Source: Desulfocicer sp963675955
GTDB taxonomy: Bacteria; Desulfobacterota; Desulfobacteria; Desulfobacterales; Desulfobacteraceae
Reading direction: 5' to 3'
NCBI GenBank assembly: GCA_963675955.2
Contig: CAXXVR010000010.1
Location: forward strand, 248,001-312,000
Length of the DNA stretch: 64,000 nucleotides
The translations under genes and the position numbers were made by a program. This document shows, piece after piece, positions 42,911 through 51,992 of this stretch (position 1 is its first letter; every line of letters begins with the position of its first letter). The notes below the pieces were generated by a model. That model was not told the DNA's origin. It was given only the letters and a program-made list of their open reading frames with translations, and did not search any database.

Positions 42911-45001
42911 CTACCGGATGGCATTCAAAGTAAGCGTAATGGGCCGATTCTCATCCCCATCTTCCACCAGCGCAATGGGACGTGGTTTTCGATAATGATC
43001 CCCACCCGCATCGGCGGCCATCCACTTCTCCCGCAACTGCTTGAGCACCTTAAAAGCATTTGAATCCAGCTCCACAATGCTTTTTTCCATGACCAGAGCC
43101 AATTTTCCCTTGCGTTCTTCAAGGTGCATCAACCGGGCAATGGGAATACCAAGGGGTTCCCACCTGGACATTTCATATTCCAGATTCTTGATAACCGCCA
43201 TCTGCCCGGTGGCACCGTTGGCAATGAGACTGAAGGCGGTGAGTCCCAGATTATAGGTGTAATTGCAGTCAAACCGGGTGGGGTTGGTTCCTCTGCCGTC
43301 ATACCCGTAAAAATGATTCTGGGTTTTAAAGTTGGGTACCGATTTTTTATAGATGGTATTTACGGCTCCGGGAATCGTATCATCCGGGGAAAGCAGCCCG
43401 GCATCTTCCAGGGCAGCCCGAAGGGTTTTCATGGAAATAATGGTGTTTTTTACAATTAAATGCCCGGTTTCATCATAATTTTTGAACAGCACCCGTCCAT
43501 ACGTATCGGCATCAAGGCCACCCTCCACCATGATCTGTCTGTAAATATCCGGAGCAATACCCACCTTGTAAATACCCTTTTCCTTGAGAATATCCAGGTA
43601 ATCCTTGACCATGTCCATGATAATCTTTTCTGTCTTTACCTGGGAAAACTGGAAGTTACCGTGGGTGTCCCGCTCCACCAGAAGCCCCTCCTGAAAAAAG
43701 GAGGGCAGATCGTTGAACAACTCATCATCCCGGGCATTCCAGATGGGGGAGGCTTCTTTTTCACTGATTCCCCGGGACAGCCGCCGCAGATAGTCAAGCT
43801 TTGCGTCCAGACTGGGAAAGGATGCATGGAAATCCAGATCATGGATCTGATTATAGTCACCAATGATGGTGTTGAGCTTAATGATGAAAATCTGAATCTC
43901 ATTGATGAATTCCAGAACCCCTTCGGGAATGATCATCACTCCGTAATTTTTTCCATGGGCCGCCCGGCGCACAATGACGTCACAGATCAGCCGGGACAGG
44001 TGGCGAAGGGTGATGCCATAGGCCGTGTAATCCACGGTCCCCTCCTTTTCTGCCGCCCGAATGCGCTCCTGATCCACATAATCGGCAAGATCTTCCCCGA
44101 TAAGGGTCATATTGGCATGGGTCTGCAGGGCAGCCTCCAGTGCCAGATGACTTGCCACCCGGCCCATGACCTTGCAGACATGCCAGTATTTAAGATCAGA
44201 GCTTGCGTCCGTGCATAAATTGCTGATGTTATGGGAAAAGGCCCTGGCCGCAGAGTGAAATCCAAAGGAAATGGCACAGAGAGTATCACCGGTTTCCGTG
44301 GAGATCTGAATGTCTCCGTCAATGGTTTTGGGAATACCCAGCACCTGAATACCATCGGATTTAAACGCCTGGGCCATAAAGGCGGCATTGGTATTGGAGT
44401 CATCCCCCCCCACAATAACCAGAGCATCCAGACCCAATTTCTGGCAGGACTTTCTGGAAAGTTTCATTTTTTCCGGAGTATCGATCTTACTTCTACCGGT
44501 TTTTATCATGGTAAACCCCCCCATGTTTCTATGGGTGTCCACCAGCTCCTTTGTGATCTCCACATACCGGTGTTCCATAATACCGTCAGGACCCAGTATG
44601 AAACCAAACACCCTGGAATCGGGATTTGCCTTTTTTGCGGCATCAAAGATACCGGCAATCACGTTGTGCCCCCCGGGGGCCGGTCCCCCTGAAAACACAA
44701 TACCGATGCGCCTTTTTTTCTTTAAAAAATTCTTATGATCGGCCGTTGCATGGGAGCCGTCCACAAGCTTTTGCACATGATTATCTATAATGTCCGGCAG
44801 CTTTTTTCGGGCTTCTGTATTCATGGAAAACTGATATTGTTTCTGGGGTTCCAGCACAATGGATTCAGATTTAAACACTTCACATTGTCGGGGCACATAG
44901 GCGCGACGGTTCTGGGTTTCCATGCTGACATCCCCGATGACACGTGAAAGTTCAGGGTGGGTTAAAAGGCTATCAAGATCATTTGTTTTCAGATCATTCA
45001 T
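42911..45001 (-). CDS. pfp: PPi-dependent 6-phosphofructokinase, long form
   Basis: 696 residues, long-type phosphofructokinase. GIVFSGGPAPGGHNVIAG is the phosphate loop, GGDDSNTNAA has the Asp pair that favours PPi over ATP, PKTIDGDIQ the catalytic Asp, and MGRVASHLALEAAL the F6P loop. The N-terminal ~90 and C-terminal ~150 residues are the usual extensions of the plant-like PFP group. Reversible, saving ATP in anaerobic glycolysis and gluconeogenesis. Alone on its transcript. Confidence 0.9.
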   Translation of the reverse strand: MNDLKTNDLDSLLTHPELSRVIGDVSMETQNRRAYVPRQCEVFKSESIVLEPQKQYQFSMNTEARKKLPDIIDNHVQKLVDGSHATADHKNFLKKKRRIGIVFSGGPAPGGHNVIAGIFDAAKKANPDSRVFGFILGPDGIMEHRYVEITKELVDTHRNMGGFTMIKTGRSKIDTPEKMKLSRKSCQKLGLDALVIVGGDDSNTNAAFMAQAFKSDGIQVLGIPKTIDGDIQISTETGDTLCAISFGFHSAARAFSHNISNLCTDASSDLKYWHVCKVMGRVASHLALEAALQTHANMTLIGEDLADYVDQERIRAAEKEGTVDYTAYGITLRHLSRLICDVIVRRAAHGKNYGVMIIPEGVLEFINEIQIFIIKLNTIIGDYNQIHDLDFHASFPSLDAKLDYLRRLSRGISEKEASPIWNARDDELFNDLPSFFQEGLLVERDTHGNFQFSQVKTEKIIMDMVKDYLDILKEKGIYKVGIAPDIYRQIMVEGGLDADTYGRVLFKNYDETGHLIVKNTIISMKTLRAALEDAGLLSPDDTIPGAVNTIYKKSVPNFKTQNHFYGYDGRGTNPTRFDCNYTYNLGLTAFSLIANGATGQMAVIKNLEYEMSRWEPLGIPIARLMHLEERKGKLALVMEKSIVELDSNAFKVLKQLREKWMAADAGGDHYRKPRPIALVEDGDENRPITLTLNAIR

Positions 45002-45228
45002 GGGTGTTTATCTCTTAAAAAATGTTGGGATCACGCCATGGGGCAATCCGTCAGGTGACAACTGCACAGGGTCTGGTTATGGGTTAAGAAACCAATTACA
45101 CTGGTATTGATTTCTTTCAAGATTACCCATTGCAACCGCCTGGTTTGGTAATAACATCGACCACTCACAAAAGGTCATGTCCCGGTACATGTACACCCCT
45201 GAACATCACCCCTGGATATGGAAGTATT

Positions 45229-45960
45229 TTAAAGAATCTGTTTTAAAAACAATTTGGTACGGTCATGACTGGGATTGGTGAAAAAGTGTTCCGGCGTACC
45301 TTCTTCAATGATTTTTCCCTCATCCATGAAAATCACCCGGTCGGCAACCTCCCTTGCAAATCCCATCTCATGGGTCACCACCACCATGGTCATTCCCTCC
45401 CTTGCAAGGGCTTTCATGACATCAAGCACCTCACCGATCATTTCCGGGTCCAGTGCAGACGTGGGTTCATCAAAGAGCATGGCCTTGGGGTTCATGGCCA
45501 GGGCCCTGGCAATGGCCACCCTCTGCTGCTGTCCACCGGACAACTGATCTGGATAGACATTTTTTTTATCGGCAATACCCACCTTGTTTAAAAGGGCCAT
45601 GGTGATCTCATCGGCCTCTTTTCCTGAACGCTTGCGCACCACGTTCTGGGCCAGGTTCACATTATTTTTAACCGTCTTGTGAGGAAACAAATTAAAAGAT
45701 TGAAATACCATGCCCACTTCCGCCCGCACTTTATTTATATCGGTCTTGGGATGAAGAATGTCCACACCATCTATGAAAATCTGCCCCTTGTCCGCGGTTT
45801 CCAGGCGGTTCAGACATCGCAGAAAGGTGCTTTTCCCCGATCCGGAAGGACCAATAACCACCACCACTTCACCCCTGGCAATGTTTTCAGAAACGTTCAC
45901 AAGGGCATCCACCCTGTGGGGTACCAGAAACACTTTGGAAATATTTTTAACGTCTATCAT
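45229..45960 (-). CDS. Polar amino acid ABC transporter ATPase
   Basis: 243 residues. Walker A GPSGSGKST, signature LSGGQQQRVAIARAL, Walker B AMLFDEPTSALDPE, H-loop VVTHEMGFA: the GlnQ/HisP class. FQSFNLFPHKTVKNNV is the Q-loop region. Overlaps the permease gene by 4 nt; with the binding protein upstream it forms a full uptake system. The amino acid is probably glutamine/glutamate-like but is not fixed by sequence. Confidence 0.93.
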   Translation of the reverse strand: MIDVKNISKVFLVPHRVDALVNVSENIARGEVVVVIGPSGSGKSTFLRCLNRLETADKGQIFIDGVDILHPKTDINKVRAEVGMVFQSFNLFPHKTVKNNVNLAQNVVRKRSGKEADEITMALLNKVGIADKKNVYPDQLSGGQQQRVAIARALAMNPKAMLFDEPTSALDPEMIGEVLDVMKALAREGMTMVVVTHEMGFAREVADRVIFMDEGKIIEEGTPEHFFTNPSHDRTKLFLKQIL

Positions 45961-46970
45961 GAATGGATCATCCTTTTTTCAAGATATTGTAACAGCATGG
46001 ACAGGGCAAAGGTGAGTACCAGGTAAAGGATGGCACACACAAACCACAGCTCAAAGGGCTGAAGGCTGGTGGTGACAACTTCCCTTGTAGCCTTGGTTAA
46101 TTCACGGATGGCAATGATGCCCAACAGGGATGAGTCCTTGATAAGACTGATGAACTGACCGGCCAGGGGGGGGATAATCCGGATGAAGGCCTGGGGCAGA
46201 ATTACATGGTACATGCTCTGTGCATAGGTCATGCCAAGGCTTCGGGAGGCTTCTGTCTGCCCTTTATGGATGGACTGAATACCCGATCGAACGATTTCTG
46301 CCACATAGGCACCGGTGAAGGTGGCAAGGGATGCCACACCGAACCACAATGGGGGGACCTGATTAATGCCATTCTGGGCCAGCATGGTATTGACAAGGGT
46401 TCCCAGTACAAAATACCAGATAAAAATCTGCACCAGCAATGGAGAGCCCCTCACAAGCTCGATGTAAGTGATGGAAAGCCATTTGAACGCAGGATTGGAC
46501 GAAATTCTGGCAAGACCGGCAAAAAGTCCTAATATTATACCAAAAATAATGGCCACAAAACTGACCTTCAGGGTAAGCCACAAGCCCTGGAGCAGGATAC
46601 CCACCCGCCATTCGTGATAGCTGCCAAGAACATCCCCTTCAAATATATTGTCCCCTTCATAGATGCGGACGTCTTTGGAAGGATAGGCGTAATCGACATT
46701 TTCACCATCATCACCGGCAATTCGGATGATGGTGCCCTCGGCGGTTTCTTCAATGGCGTCAATGGTGCCCGCAATATCAGACCGCACTTCTATCTGGTCA
46801 TTAAAAAAGAAATACTGGGGCACACGGTACCACCGCCAGGTATAATCAATTTGAAGTGTGCAATAATAAAGGCTGCCAATGCCCAGAAATATAACCATAA
46901 AAAAGACAGCCACCCATGAGTAATAAATTTTTTTCTGCTGTTTCTGAAGTAGAGACGCAGTGGATTCCAT
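45957..46970 (-). CDS. Polar amino acid ABC transporter permease with extra periplasmic domain
   Basis: 337 residues, longer than the usual ~220. Residues ~125-337 form the normal HisM/GlnP-type domain (LLQGLWLTLKVSFVAIIFG; the EAA loop is ASRSLGMTYAQSMYHVILPQAF). Before it, a first membrane helix (~19-40) is followed by ~85 residues outside the membrane (EVRSDIAGTIDAIEETAEG to YEGDNIFEGDVLGSY), which resemble a lipoyl/biotinyl-like beta fold. That insert is unusual for these permeases. Confidence 0.88.
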   Translation of the reverse strand: MESTASLLQKQQKKIYYSWVAVFFMVIFLGIGSLYYCTLQIDYTWRWYRVPQYFFFNDQIEVRSDIAGTIDAIEETAEGTIIRIAGDDGENVDYAYPSKDVRIYEGDNIFEGDVLGSYHEWRVGILLQGLWLTLKVSFVAIIFGIILGLFAGLARISSNPAFKWLSITYIELVRGSPLLVQIFIWYFVLGTLVNTMLAQNGINQVPPLWFGVASLATFTGAYVAEIVRSGIQSIHKGQTEASRSLGMTYAQSMYHVILPQAFIRIIPPLAGQFISLIKDSSLLGIIAIRELTKATREVVTTSLQPFELWFVCAILYLVLTFALSMLLQYLEKRMIHS

Positions 46971-47077
46971 GATAAGTCAGAACTCCCTTCGTTCAAAACA
47001 ATTCGGTTCGGGTGTAAACCCTCCTTGGCAGGGATGCATTTCCTGAACAGGATGGGGATATTTGTAACCATGCCCTA

Positions 47078-47111
47078 AAAGTTGGGAACACCATGGAGTG
47101 CACCCAACTTT
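47078..47111 (-). other. Stem-loop between binding-protein and permease genes
   Basis: AAAGTTGGG and CCCAACTTT pair around a 16-nt loop. It lies just after the binding-protein stop on the minus strand. Such structures often leave more binding-protein mRNA than permease mRNA. Confidence 0.6.
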
Positions 47112-47126
47112 ATATCGGAAATGACT

Positions 47127-47954
47127 TTACTGAACGTTTTTAATCCAGTCCGTGGAACGAATCCATTTATTATAAATCTTATCGTACCTGCCATCGTTTT
47201 TCAACTGACGTAAAAAATTGTTCAGAAAGTTCATGAAATCCGGATCGCCTTTGTTAATGGCCCATGCAAGGGGTTCAAAGGTAAACGGCTCATCAAGAAA
47301 AATAACCTTTCCTTCGCCCTGGTTTGCCATGAACACCACGCAATAGGGAAGGTCATACACAAAGGCATCGGCCTTGCCGTTAATGACTTCAAGAGCACCT
47401 TCAGTTTCTGTTTCAAAGGACTTGTAGGTACACTTGGGAATTTTTCTCTTCACCGCCATTTCACCGGTGGTTCCAAGCTTTGAGGTGACAATGTACTTGG
47501 GATCATTCAAATCTTTATAAGATTCAACTACACCTTTATGCTTCTTGTTCAAAAGGATGGTCTGGCCCACAATGATGTAGGGATCGGCAAAATTGACCTT
47601 AAGATTTCTTTCCTGGGTAACGGTCATGCCAGAGGCAATGATATCAAACTTATCGGTGATCAATGAAGGAATAATGCCATCCCAGGCGGTGTTGACGGGA
47701 ACGAATTTAACGCCCATGGCCTTGGCCATTTCCTTTGTGATATCAATATCAAATCCCACAAAGCGGCCCTTCTGGTCCGTCATTTCAAAGGGCATATAGC
47801 CCGCTTCAAATCCCACCCGCAGCTCCCCCTGCTTGATAATTTTTTCCAGGGTTGATTTCTGGGCAAGTTCAATGTCCGCTGCAAAAGAAGCGGAGCCTGC
47901 AAACAAAAACATTCCCACGATAAGGGAAAGGACAACAGATAAACTTTTTTTCAT
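47127..47954 (-). CDS. Periplasmic amino acid-binding protein
   Basis: 275 residues from ATG 47954, which has AGGAGG upstream; the frame opens earlier but without signal. Signal peptide MKKSLSVVLSLIVGMFLFAG with cleavage near SFA-AD. ELRVGFEAGYMPFEM, GFDIDITKEMAKAMG and DIIASGMTVTQERN are SBP_bac_3 signatures; the Arg in TQER binds the substrate carboxylate. First gene of the transporter operon. Confidence 0.93.
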   Translation of the reverse strand: MKKSLSVVLSLIVGMFLFAGSASFAADIELAQKSTLEKIIKQGELRVGFEAGYMPFEMTDQKGRFVGFDIDITKEMAKAMGVKFVPVNTAWDGIIPSLITDKFDIIASGMTVTQERNLKVNFADPYIIVGQTILLNKKHKGVVESYKDLNDPKYIVTSKLGTTGEMAVKRKIPKCTYKSFETETEGALEVINGKADAFVYDLPYCVVFMANQGEGKVIFLDEPFTFEPLAWAINKGDPDFMNFLNNFLRQLKNDGRYDKIYNKWIRSTDWIKNVQ

Positions 47955-48122
47955 GAAACATTCCTCCTTTTTGGAATTGGGTACAGACATACCGGCAAAG
48001 GATTTGCCGAAAAAGGGTGTAATCACAACATCCGACACTTCTGGACGGACCCACTGAATTATAACGGGGACCAAATGCTGTGATCTTCCCCCACAATACA
48101 GATACAGAGGCCTTGATTGCAA

Positions 48123-48508
48123 CGCAGGTCGTTTAGGAGATACATTGAAACAAATACATCACCCCTATTCTCTCTATATGAAGATAGCAGGAAAGTAAAG
48201 ACTCTTTCCACCTGGAAATTCTAATTTTAACTCAAAAAGTTAAAGAAATTGCCCCCTGAATTATGCATACATGGAAATGCGCCCAATGGATATTTGAATC
48301 TTTATGACAGTCATGATAAAGAAGAAGCCGAACTCATAACTTACTTAACAATCGTTTGGAGGTAAATATTCGGCCAGCACCCCATCTTCACCTGTTTTAG
48401 CCTGTTCACATGGTATTAGTATGCTGCGCAGTCCCAGACAGGCGCATATGAAGTACTGGCCAAACATTTACATTATCAACTCGAATATTTACGTTTGGAG
48501 AAATAACA
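48123..48508. other. Intergenic region upstream of ftsY
   Basis: Carries the GTAAATATTCGG repeat (48361-48476) and a third GAATATTTAC motif at about 48483-48492 just before the ftsY ribosome site. I found no coding frame. The ftsY promoter must lie here, but no clear -35/-10 pair stands out. Confidence 0.5.
48361..48476 (+). repeat. Palindromic intergenic repeat, copy 2
   Basis: Starts GTAAATATTCGGCCAGCAC and ends GTACTGGCCAAACATTTAC; the two ends are imperfect complements of each other (15 of 19). The left ~52 bases match 26284-26339 (reverse strand). Possibly a small palindromic transposable repeat. Confidence 0.65.
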
Positions 48509-49417
48509 TTGGGCATTTTTAACCGTCTTAAGAAAGGACTCAGTAAAACCCGGGAGATCCTTTTCACCGACATAAACGAGCTGTTTTCCGCTGAAAGACA
48601 AATTGATGATGACCTGCTTGAAGAGTTGGAGGAAGTCCTTGTCATGTCAGATCTGGGCATGGATGTTACCATGGAAATCATGGACAAAATATCCAGAAAA
48701 GCCAGAAAACTCAAAACAGCCGATGAATTAAAATCAATTCTGAAAGAAGAACTCAGGGCCTTGTTTCCCCTGACAGGAGATACGGCAGTGGAACCTGAAA
48801 CCATTGGTCCCAGAGTGATCATGGTGGTGGGAGTCAACGGCACCGGAAAAACCACCACCCTTGGCAAACTGGCTTTAAAGTTTTCAGCCCAGGGGAAAAA
48901 AGTCCTCATTGCCGCCGCAGACACCTTTCGGGCCGCTGCCATAGAACAGGTGGAAATATGGGCTAATCGTGCCAATGTAAAGGTGGTAAAACACAGGGAA
49001 GGTTCAGACCCTGCAGCGGTGGCCTTTGATGCCGTGGAAGCCTCCATTGCACGGGGCATTGACATTCTGCTCATTGATACCGCCGGCCGACTGCACACCC
49101 AGAAAAATCTCATGGAAGAGCTAAAAAAGATTAAACGCTCTGTGGGAAAACGCCTGGCCGGTGCTCCCCATGAGGTGTTGATGGTGCTGGATGCCACCAC
49201 CGGACAAAACGCTCTGTCCCAGGCAAAGCTATTTAATGATGCCGTAGGGATCACAGCCCTTGCCCTTACCAAACTTGACGGCACGGCCAAGGGCGGCGTG
49301 GTGGCATCGGTGGCCCGAACCATGGATGTCCCACTAAAATATATCGGTGTGGGAGAAGGGATTGAAGATCTGCAGGATTTTGATGCAAACCTGTTTGTCA
49401 ATGCACTTTTTGATTAG
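48509..49417 (+). CDS. ftsY: Signal recognition particle receptor FtsY
   Basis: 302 residues from a TTG start (TTGGGCATTTTT) with GGAG 8 nt upstream. Short acidic A domain; the NG domain has GVNGTGKTTTLGKLA (G1), DTFRAAAIEQV, DTAGRLHTQ (G3) and TKLDGTAKGG (G4). GTPase that docks SRP-ribosome complexes at the membrane. The lack of a long acidic N-region suggests binding by the amphipathic N-terminal helix (IFNRLKKGLSKTREI). Confidence 0.95.
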   Translation: MGIFNRLKKGLSKTREILFTDINELFSAERQIDDDLLEELEEVLVMSDLGMDVTMEIMDKISRKARKLKTADELKSILKEELRALFPLTGDTAVEPETIGPRVIMVVGVNGTGKTTTLGKLALKFSAQGKKVLIAAADTFRAAAIEQVEIWANRANVKVVKHREGSDPAAVAFDAVEASIARGIDILLIDTAGRLHTQKNLMEELKKIKRSVGKRLAGAPHEVLMVLDATTGQNALSQAKLFNDAVGITALALTKLDGTAKGGVVASVARTMDVPLKYIGVGEGIEDLQDFDANLFVNALFD

Positions 49418-49428
49418 AGGAGTAAAAA

Positions 49429-49857
49429 ATGGCGGTCATCGTTAAATATGTCGTGGTCAGAGACGGAGACGAAAAAATGACATTTGCCACAAAAAAAGAA
49501 GCCGATGCCCATGATAAGATGCTGGACATTGCAGATAATCTGTACCAGTTCTTAAAAATGGAAGATCTGGACATCAGCCCGGAGCAATTGGATACGCTTT
49601 CTTTACACCTTGCCAAAAACAAGGAGACAGTACTCCAGCTTTTAAGGGGCGGGAAACCATCCTTATCCAGGAAAACGGGCAAATCCCCCGGGACCGAAGA
49701 GGGTTCAACTTTAAAAAAGTCAGAAAAACCTGCCAGAAAAGAGAGCCGGAAATCCGATAAGGCAGATGACAGTAAAGAAAATACCGGTGAGAATGATACA
49801 TCCGATGAGGTCAAAAAGAAAAAAACAAAAACGGCCAAACCGAAAAAAACTGCCTGA
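49429..49857 (+). CDS. yebG: YebG-family protein
   Basis: 142 residues. MAVIVKYVVVRDGDEKMTFATKKEADAHDKML matches E. coli YebG almost residue for residue in layout, followed by the conserved helix region to about residue 70. The C-terminal ~75 residues are a low-complexity Lys/Ser/Glu tail, longer than in E. coli. YebG is an SOS-induced protein of unclear role, perhaps DNA-binding. Here it follows ftsY by 11 bp, leaving no room for its own LexA-controlled promoter. Confidence 0.88.
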   Translation: MAVIVKYVVVRDGDEKMTFATKKEADAHDKMLDIADNLYQFLKMEDLDISPEQLDTLSLHLAKNKETVLQLLRGGKPSLSRKTGKSPGTEEGSTLKKSEKPARKESRKSDKADDSKENTGENDTSDEVKKKKTKTAKPKKTA

Positions 49858-49952
49858 AATAAAGGGGTTTGGTCACAACATGGTCACATCCGGGCAGGGG
49901 TCTTCAGGATTGGGCATATTCCAATTTTCCCGATTCAACGCTTAATCAGAGA

Positions 49953-49970
49953 GGGGTCATGCCTGACCCC
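49953..49970. terminator. Stem-loop between yebG and ackA
   Basis: GGGGTCA and TGACCCC pair around TGCC. It lies between convergent genes, 96 bp after yebG, with no T-run. A weak or factor-assisted terminator. Confidence 0.45.
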
Positions 49971-50038
49971 GTTGACCCCACTGGAATTTTGTCATCATCT
50001 GATTATTCCAGGGTTCGGTTTTAAAAGAATACCTGGAA

Positions 50039-51244
50039 TTACGATTGGATAATCTCCACAACCTCCCGGGCAATCTGCAGTTCTTCATTGGTGGGAATCA
50101 CCCAGATCTGTACCCGGCTGTCTGCGGTATGAATGGCTTTGGGGTCCGAAATCCGACCTTGGTTTTTTTCAATATCCAGTTCAATGCCAAGCCCGGACAG
50201 ATTGGCACAAACCCCTGCCCTGACAATGTCATCATTTTCTCCGATACCAGCGGTGAAAATCACGGCATCCACCCGGCCAAGGGCCGCAATATAGGCACCT
50301 ATATATTTCTTAACCTGATAGGTAAACATGTCAAGGGCCAGGGCGGCACGCCCATCTCCCTTTGCCGCAGCACCATGAATATCTCGCATATCGTTCATGC
50401 CACAGATGCCCTTAAGGCCACTTTGTTTGTTAAAGACGGTGTCCAGTTCATCGGCGGACATGCCGGTATTTTCCATGAGATATCGCTGGATGGCCGGATC
50501 AATGTCCCCGGTGCGGGTTCCCATCATTACACCCGCAAGGGGGGTCATGCCCATGGAGGTATCAATGCAGCGTCCCTTTTCAACGGCGCACATGGAGCAG
50601 CCATTGCCCAGGTGCACGGTGATCAGATTTAATGTACTAAGGGGTTTATCCATGTGAACAGCTGCGGTCCTTGCCACATATTTATGGGAGGTCCCATGAA
50701 ATCCATACCGACGCACCCGCATCTTCTCATAAAAATCATAGGGTAAGGCATAGAGAAAGGCCCGGGCAGGCATGGACTGATGAAATTCCGTGTCAAACAC
50801 GGCAACATTGGCAATGCCGGGAAACAACGCTTCTGCAACTTCAATACCCATGAGATTGGGGGGATTGTGCAGCGGGGCCAGGGGGTTATTTTTTTCAATG
50901 ACCTTTTTAATATCTGCATCAATGATGACAGCGGCCCGAAAATCTTCTCCTCCCTGGACCACCCGGTGTCCGATGGCGTCAATTTCATCCTTGCCCTTGA
51001 TAACCCCTGAGTTTTCATCAACAATGAGTTCCGTCACCAGGTGCATGGCATTCCGGTGATCGGCAATTTTTTCTTCCCGAATAAACTTTTCCGGTGCAGT
51101 TCCGGTGAATTTTTTGTGGGTCACACAGCCCACATCTTCACCAATTCTTTCCACAACTCCACTGGCCATGACCTTATTTTCCACCATGTCCAAAAGTTGA
51201 TATTTCAATGAAGAACTGCCGGCATTGATAACAAGTACAATCAT
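50039..51244 (-). CDS. ackA: Acetate kinase
   Basis: 401 residues. VINAGSSSLKYQL is the first phosphate motif, FDTEFHQSMP and RRYGFHGTSHKYV the signature with catalytic His, HLGNGCSMCAV and FTAGIGEND the adenosine and closing motifs. Makes ATP from acetyl phosphate and ADP (or the reverse in acetate oxidation). No phosphotransacetylase gene is adjacent. A GntR-type regulator gene is 43 bp upstream. Confidence 0.97.
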   Translation of the reverse strand: MIVLVINAGSSSLKYQLLDMVENKVMASGVVERIGEDVGCVTHKKFTGTAPEKFIREEKIADHRNAMHLVTELIVDENSGVIKGKDEIDAIGHRVVQGGEDFRAAVIIDADIKKVIEKNNPLAPLHNPPNLMGIEVAEALFPGIANVAVFDTEFHQSMPARAFLYALPYDFYEKMRVRRYGFHGTSHKYVARTAAVHMDKPLSTLNLITVHLGNGCSMCAVEKGRCIDTSMGMTPLAGVMMGTRTGDIDPAIQRYLMENTGMSADELDTVFNKQSGLKGICGMNDMRDIHGAAAKGDGRAALALDMFTYQVKKYIGAYIAALGRVDAVIFTAGIGENDDIVRAGVCANLSGLGIELDIEKNQGRISDPKAIHTADSRVQIWVIPTNEELQIAREVVEIIQS

Positions 51245-51287
51245 TTTATTTTCCTGTTTTTTACACGTTTTTCACATTGATAAAGCA

Positions 51288-51992
51288 CTATTCATTTTTT
51301 CGGCTGGCTTTTTGTTTGACAATATACCGTGATCTCATGGCATGAGATTTAACAATATAGTCCTGCTGAACCGTGTAGGACCAGTGAACATCCTTGAGCA
51401 CCGATGCAGCTCCGTTGCAATCGCCCTTCTTTAAGCATTCAATGAAATCAACGTGTTCTTTGCAGTTTCGTTTTTCCCATTCACGTATATAAATTTTACT
51501 GGGGAAATCATACAGGTGCTGCTTCACCGGAAGAATGGTCTTTTTAATCAATACATTATCCGACAGATCCACATACACATTATGAAATTCAAGGTTGGAC
51601 TGAAAAAAGCATTCAATGTTATTATCTTCAATCTCACGAAGCATTTTTTCATTTAAAGCTTCCATCTTATCTATGTGGGCAGGGGTAATCATGTCAAAAC
51701 AACTCTGAACAATGGCGGCCTCCAGGGGTCCAACCAGTTCGTAGATATGCTTGATATCCTGAAGGGTCAAGGCGTTTACCCGGACCCCCCGGCGGGGCAA
51801 TATTGTCACAAATCCTTCAAGCTCCAGTAAAATCAAGGCATCCCGCAAGGGAGTTTTACTGATACCCAGCAGGTCGGCAATCTTACCGATATTAATGGTG
51901 GAACCCGGCAGAAAGGCTCCGGAGTTCATCTGCTCTCTTAAATATTGATACACCTGCTCACTTAAAGACAAAACCTTTAATTTCTGACTCAT
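51288..51992 (-). CDS. GntR-family regulator, FCD (FadR) subfamily
   Basis: 234 residues. N-terminal winged helix-turn-helix (LREQMNSGAFLPGSTINIGKIADLLGISKTPLRDALILLELEGFV), then the all-helical FCD ligand domain. Metal-binding Asp/His residues of FCD are partly visible (SNLEFHNVYVDLSDN; CKEHVDFIECL). FCD ligands are usually small carboxylic or amino acids. It lies between ackA and the divergent D-amino-acid operon, either of which it may control. A matching operator is at 52226. Confidence 0.88.
   Translation of the reverse strand: MSQKLKVLSLSEQVYQYLREQMNSGAFLPGSTINIGKIADLLGISKTPLRDALILLELEGFVTILPRRGVRVNALTLQDIKHIYELVGPLEAAIVQSCFDMITPAHIDKMEALNEKMLREIEDNNIECFFQSNLEFHNVYVDLSDNVLIKKTILPVKQHLYDFPSKIYIREWEKRNCKEHVDFIECLKKGDCNGAASVLKDVHWSYTVQQDYIVKSHAMRSRYIVKQKASRKNE

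Noticed and set aside
48406..49401. 331-codon minus-strand frame opposite ftsY
   Set aside because: Ser/Arg/Met-rich shadow of ftsY, which is unmistakable on the plus strand.
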